From: JACMLD01 sp963705285
GTDB lineage: Bacteria > Bacteroidota > Bacteroidia > Chitinophagales > Chitinophagaceae
Direction of reading: 5' to 3'
Assembly: GCA_963705285.1 (NCBI GenBank)
Contig: OY970066.1
Location: 4,898,001-4,962,000 of the forward strand
DNA: 64,000 nt
Shown: positions 62,271 through 64,000 of the stretch, one piece after another
How positions within the stretch are numbered: position 1 is the stretch's first letter
How the letters are laid out: every line of letters starts with the position of its first letter
The notes under the pieces: generated by a model
What the model saw: the letters and a program-made list of their open reading frames with translations, nothing else
Database searches by the model: none
Told to the model about the DNA's origin: nothing
Made by a program: the position numbers and the translations under genes

Positions 62271-63374
62271 TTATTGGTCTGATGCATGTGCAGCCAGTAC
62301 CGCTATCAACGCATGCAGTTCTTCAATGGTATTAAAAGAATGCAGCACCACCCTCAGGCGTTCAGCTTCTTTAGGTACCGTGGGATAAAGTATGGCCCTC
62401 ACATCAAAATTATGCAGGCGGCATTGGGCAGCAGCCGCTTTTACAGCTGTATTTCCAGGTATAATTACAGATTGCACAGGTGTGGAGCTAATAAGTTGCT
62501 CATAGCCTGTGCTAGCCTGCTGAAGTATGCTTACCAATTGCTGTAGATGCGCGCGTTGCCCGTGCAGCTGCGGAAACAAGTGGTAGCTGGCTTTTATTGC
62601 GGCAATGCACACGGGTGGCAATGCTGTAGTGTAGATAAATGGACGGCAAAAATTAATCAGGTAGTTACGCAGGGTATGGCTACCCAGTACAACGGCACCA
62701 TGACAGCCCAACGCTTTGCCAAATGTATGGATGCGCGCAAAACACTGTTGCTGCAGCCCTAGCTGTTGTACCAGTCCCTCACCTTTACTGCCCACCACCC
62801 CGGTGGCATGGGCTTCATCTACTATCAAATACGCATTGTACTTAGTACACAGTGCAGCCATCAATTGTAATGGCGCCATGTCTCCATCCATGGAGAAAAC
62901 AGATTCTGTGACCACAAAAATATTTCCTTTTGCAGACGACAGTTTTTTTTCAAGATCATCCAGGTCATTGTGCCGGTAAGAAAATGATTGTGCCAGCGAT
63001 AACCGCAATCCATCCCTGATAGAAGCATGAGAAAGCCAATCGTACAACACCGTATCGCCAAGTTGCGGCACACTGCTTAGCAGACCGGTATTGGCATCGT
63101 ATCCAGCATTGAAGAGAAGGCCGGCAGGCGCCTCATGAAATGCGGCAATTAAGCTTTCTGTTTCCTCTGTTAGCGCATCATTGCCGGTTAGTAAACGCGA
63201 GCCCGTACTGCCGCTTTTATATTGGGCCCTATCGGCGTGCAGCATATTGCCGGTAACTATACCCAGGTAATCGTTAGAACAAAAATCAATGGCAGCAGAT
63301 GCAGGTTGCAACACCCGGTAGGCATCCTGCGCCTGCCGCTCCGTTATTTTTTTATGCAGAAAATCTTCATTCAT
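62271..63374 (-). CDS. bioF: 8-amino-7-oxononanoate synthase-like enzyme (alpha-oxoamine synthase)
   Basis: 367 residues. PLP enzyme that joins pimeloyl-thioester and alanine in biotin synthesis. Motifs: FCSNDYLGIV (residues 31-40), GSTGSRLLTGN (55-65), SHASIRDGLRLS, D186-EAHATG, and the PLP-lysine loop HTFGK220-ALG. Other alpha-oxoamine synthases (KBL, serine palmitoyltransferase-like) share these, but length and SNDYLG fit BioF. ATG 63374 is chosen over an alternative TTG at 63401. No other biotin gene is in the window; miaE diverges. Confidence 0.85.
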   Translation of the reverse strand: MNEDFLHKKITERQAQDAYRVLQPASAAIDFCSNDYLGIVTGNMLHADRAQYKSGSTGSRLLTGNDALTEETESLIAAFHEAPAGLLFNAGYDANTGLLSSVPQLGDTVLYDWLSHASIRDGLRLSLAQSFSYRHNDLDDLEKKLSSAKGNIFVVTESVFSMDGDMAPLQLMAALCTKYNAYLIVDEAHATGVVGSKGEGLVQQLGLQQQCFARIHTFGKALGCHGAVVLGSHTLRNYLINFCRPFIYTTALPPVCIAAIKASYHLFPQLHGQRAHLQQLVSILQQASTGYEQLISSTPVQSVIIPGNTAVKAAAAQCRLHNFDVRAILYPTVPKEAERLRVVLHSFNTIEELHALIAVLAAHASDQ

Positions 63375-63471
63375 ATCTTTATACCATGAAAGTAAAAACA
63401 AAAACAGCAGCCTTTCATTAAATCTTTATACAGCTGTGTCTTTTACTGCCTCAGACACCTCAACTAAAATA

Positions 63472-64000
63472 ATGATAAGTACAGACGTAAAAAATATATT
63501 GGGTTTGCAACTGCCTACTGATCCGCGCTGGGTTGACCTGGCAGGTATTTCTTTGGAAGAGATATTGACCGATCATGCTTATTGCGAGCAGAAAGCAGCA
63601 CTTACGTGCATATCGCTCATTCAGAAATATTCTGACAAAGAAGAGCTGGTAAAACAACTGGCACCAATTGTTACAGAAGAATGGGGCCATTTCAGGCTGG
63701 TGCTGGCAGAGTTGCACAAACGCCAGCTGAAACTGGGCTTGCAGCGCAAAGATATCTATGTAAACAAGCTATTGATTTTTCAACGCAAAGGTGGACGCAC
63801 AGAAGACCGCTTTTTGGATCAGTTGCTTACCATGGCCCTGATTGAAGCACGCAGTTGCGAAAGATTTAAACGACTGAGTGAAGGACTGAACGATGCGTAT
63901 ATGCGTAATTTCTACCGCCGTTTTATGGAAAGCGAGGCCGGCCATTACACGTTATTCATCGAGTTGGCAGAAACTTATATTGATAAAGAAAAAGTGCGCC
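63472..64000 (+). CDS. miaE: tRNA-(ms2io6A)-hydroxylase, 5' part
   Basis: Partial: 176 codons, cut by the right edge. A ferritin-like di-iron enzyme that hydroxylates the isopentenyl group of ms2i6A at tRNA position 37. Di-iron ligands are visible as EEILTDHAYCEQKAA, EEWGHFRLV (E-x-x-H) and ESEAGHYTLF. LQRKDIYVNKL and the GGRTEDRFLDQLLTMALIEARSCERF helix are family-typical. ATG 63472 gives the normal N terminus (MISTDVKNILGL). It diverges from the bioF-like gene. Confidence 0.9.
   Translation, partial: MISTDVKNILGLQLPTDPRWVDLAGISLEEILTDHAYCEQKAALTCISLIQKYSDKEELVKQLAPIVTEEWGHFRLVLAELHKRQLKLGLQRKDIYVNKLLIFQRKGGRTEDRFLDQLLTMALIEARSCERFKRLSEGLNDAYMRNFYRRFMESEAGHYTLFIELAETYIDKEKVR

Overview
The window comes from a Bacteroidota chromosome, most likely Chitinophagaceae (Niastella/Terrimonas-like). 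The evidence is two SusC/SusD pairs, a type IX secretion (T9SS) C-terminal sorting domain, TonB receptors with carboxypeptidase-regulatory-like plugs, a fused SpmA-SpmB protein, a DUF5686 protein, promoters of the Bacteroidota type (TTG, about 19 bp, TAnnTTTG), and the absence of clear Shine-Dalgarno sequences. I did not run a database search, so family names rest on motif recognition.

Layout. 1-5263: a 99-bp tandem repeat block, histidine degradation genes hutU and hutH (both minus strand, apart by a repeat-filled gap) and a divergent DUF1543 gene. 5264-7501: a repeat- and RNA-rich stretch with GTTGGTG palindromes, three tandem 91-bp units each holding a terminator, two copies of a possible structured RNA around a small hypothetical gene, one good tRNA-Arg(UCU) and five odd tRNA-like copies. 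7502-14299: small accessory and housekeeping genes (VOC protein, outer-membrane protein plus DM13 lipoprotein, FKBP, SRPBCC, DHFR-like, DUF2809, ung, plsC-like). 14733-21640: an envelope module with an LptD-like protein facing away from an amidase, an MCE/MlaD protein and an OstA/LptA-like protein. 22826-33817: two SusC/SusD systems separated by a DeoR-family regulator, with no glycoside hydrolase. 34104-44328: a phosphoesterase fused to a PQQ-type propeller, SpmAB, ychF, a TonB receptor with a two-domain fasciclin lipoprotein, and purC. 44761-52066: an SdrD-B/T9SS surface protein, a di-heme peroxidase-like protein, a lactonase-family propeller and trhO. 52272-55598: a DUF5686 outer-membrane protein flanked by two inverted copies of a small element with TGTCCGG termini. 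55687-64000: phospholipase C, a membrane protein, a penicillin-acylase-family hydrolase, a possible micropeptide/small RNA locus, a bioF-like gene and the 5' part of miaE.

How the genes fit together. Most of the window is chromosomal core plus outer-membrane nutrient uptake and envelope upkeep; I see no prophage, plasmid, CRISPR array or intact insertion sequence. The least explained material is intergenic: the tRNA-like array, the duplicated hairpin element, the GTTGGTG palindrome families, the inverted MITE-like pair, and a set of genes whose promoter -7 box ends about four bases before the start codon, which predicts leaderless mRNAs.
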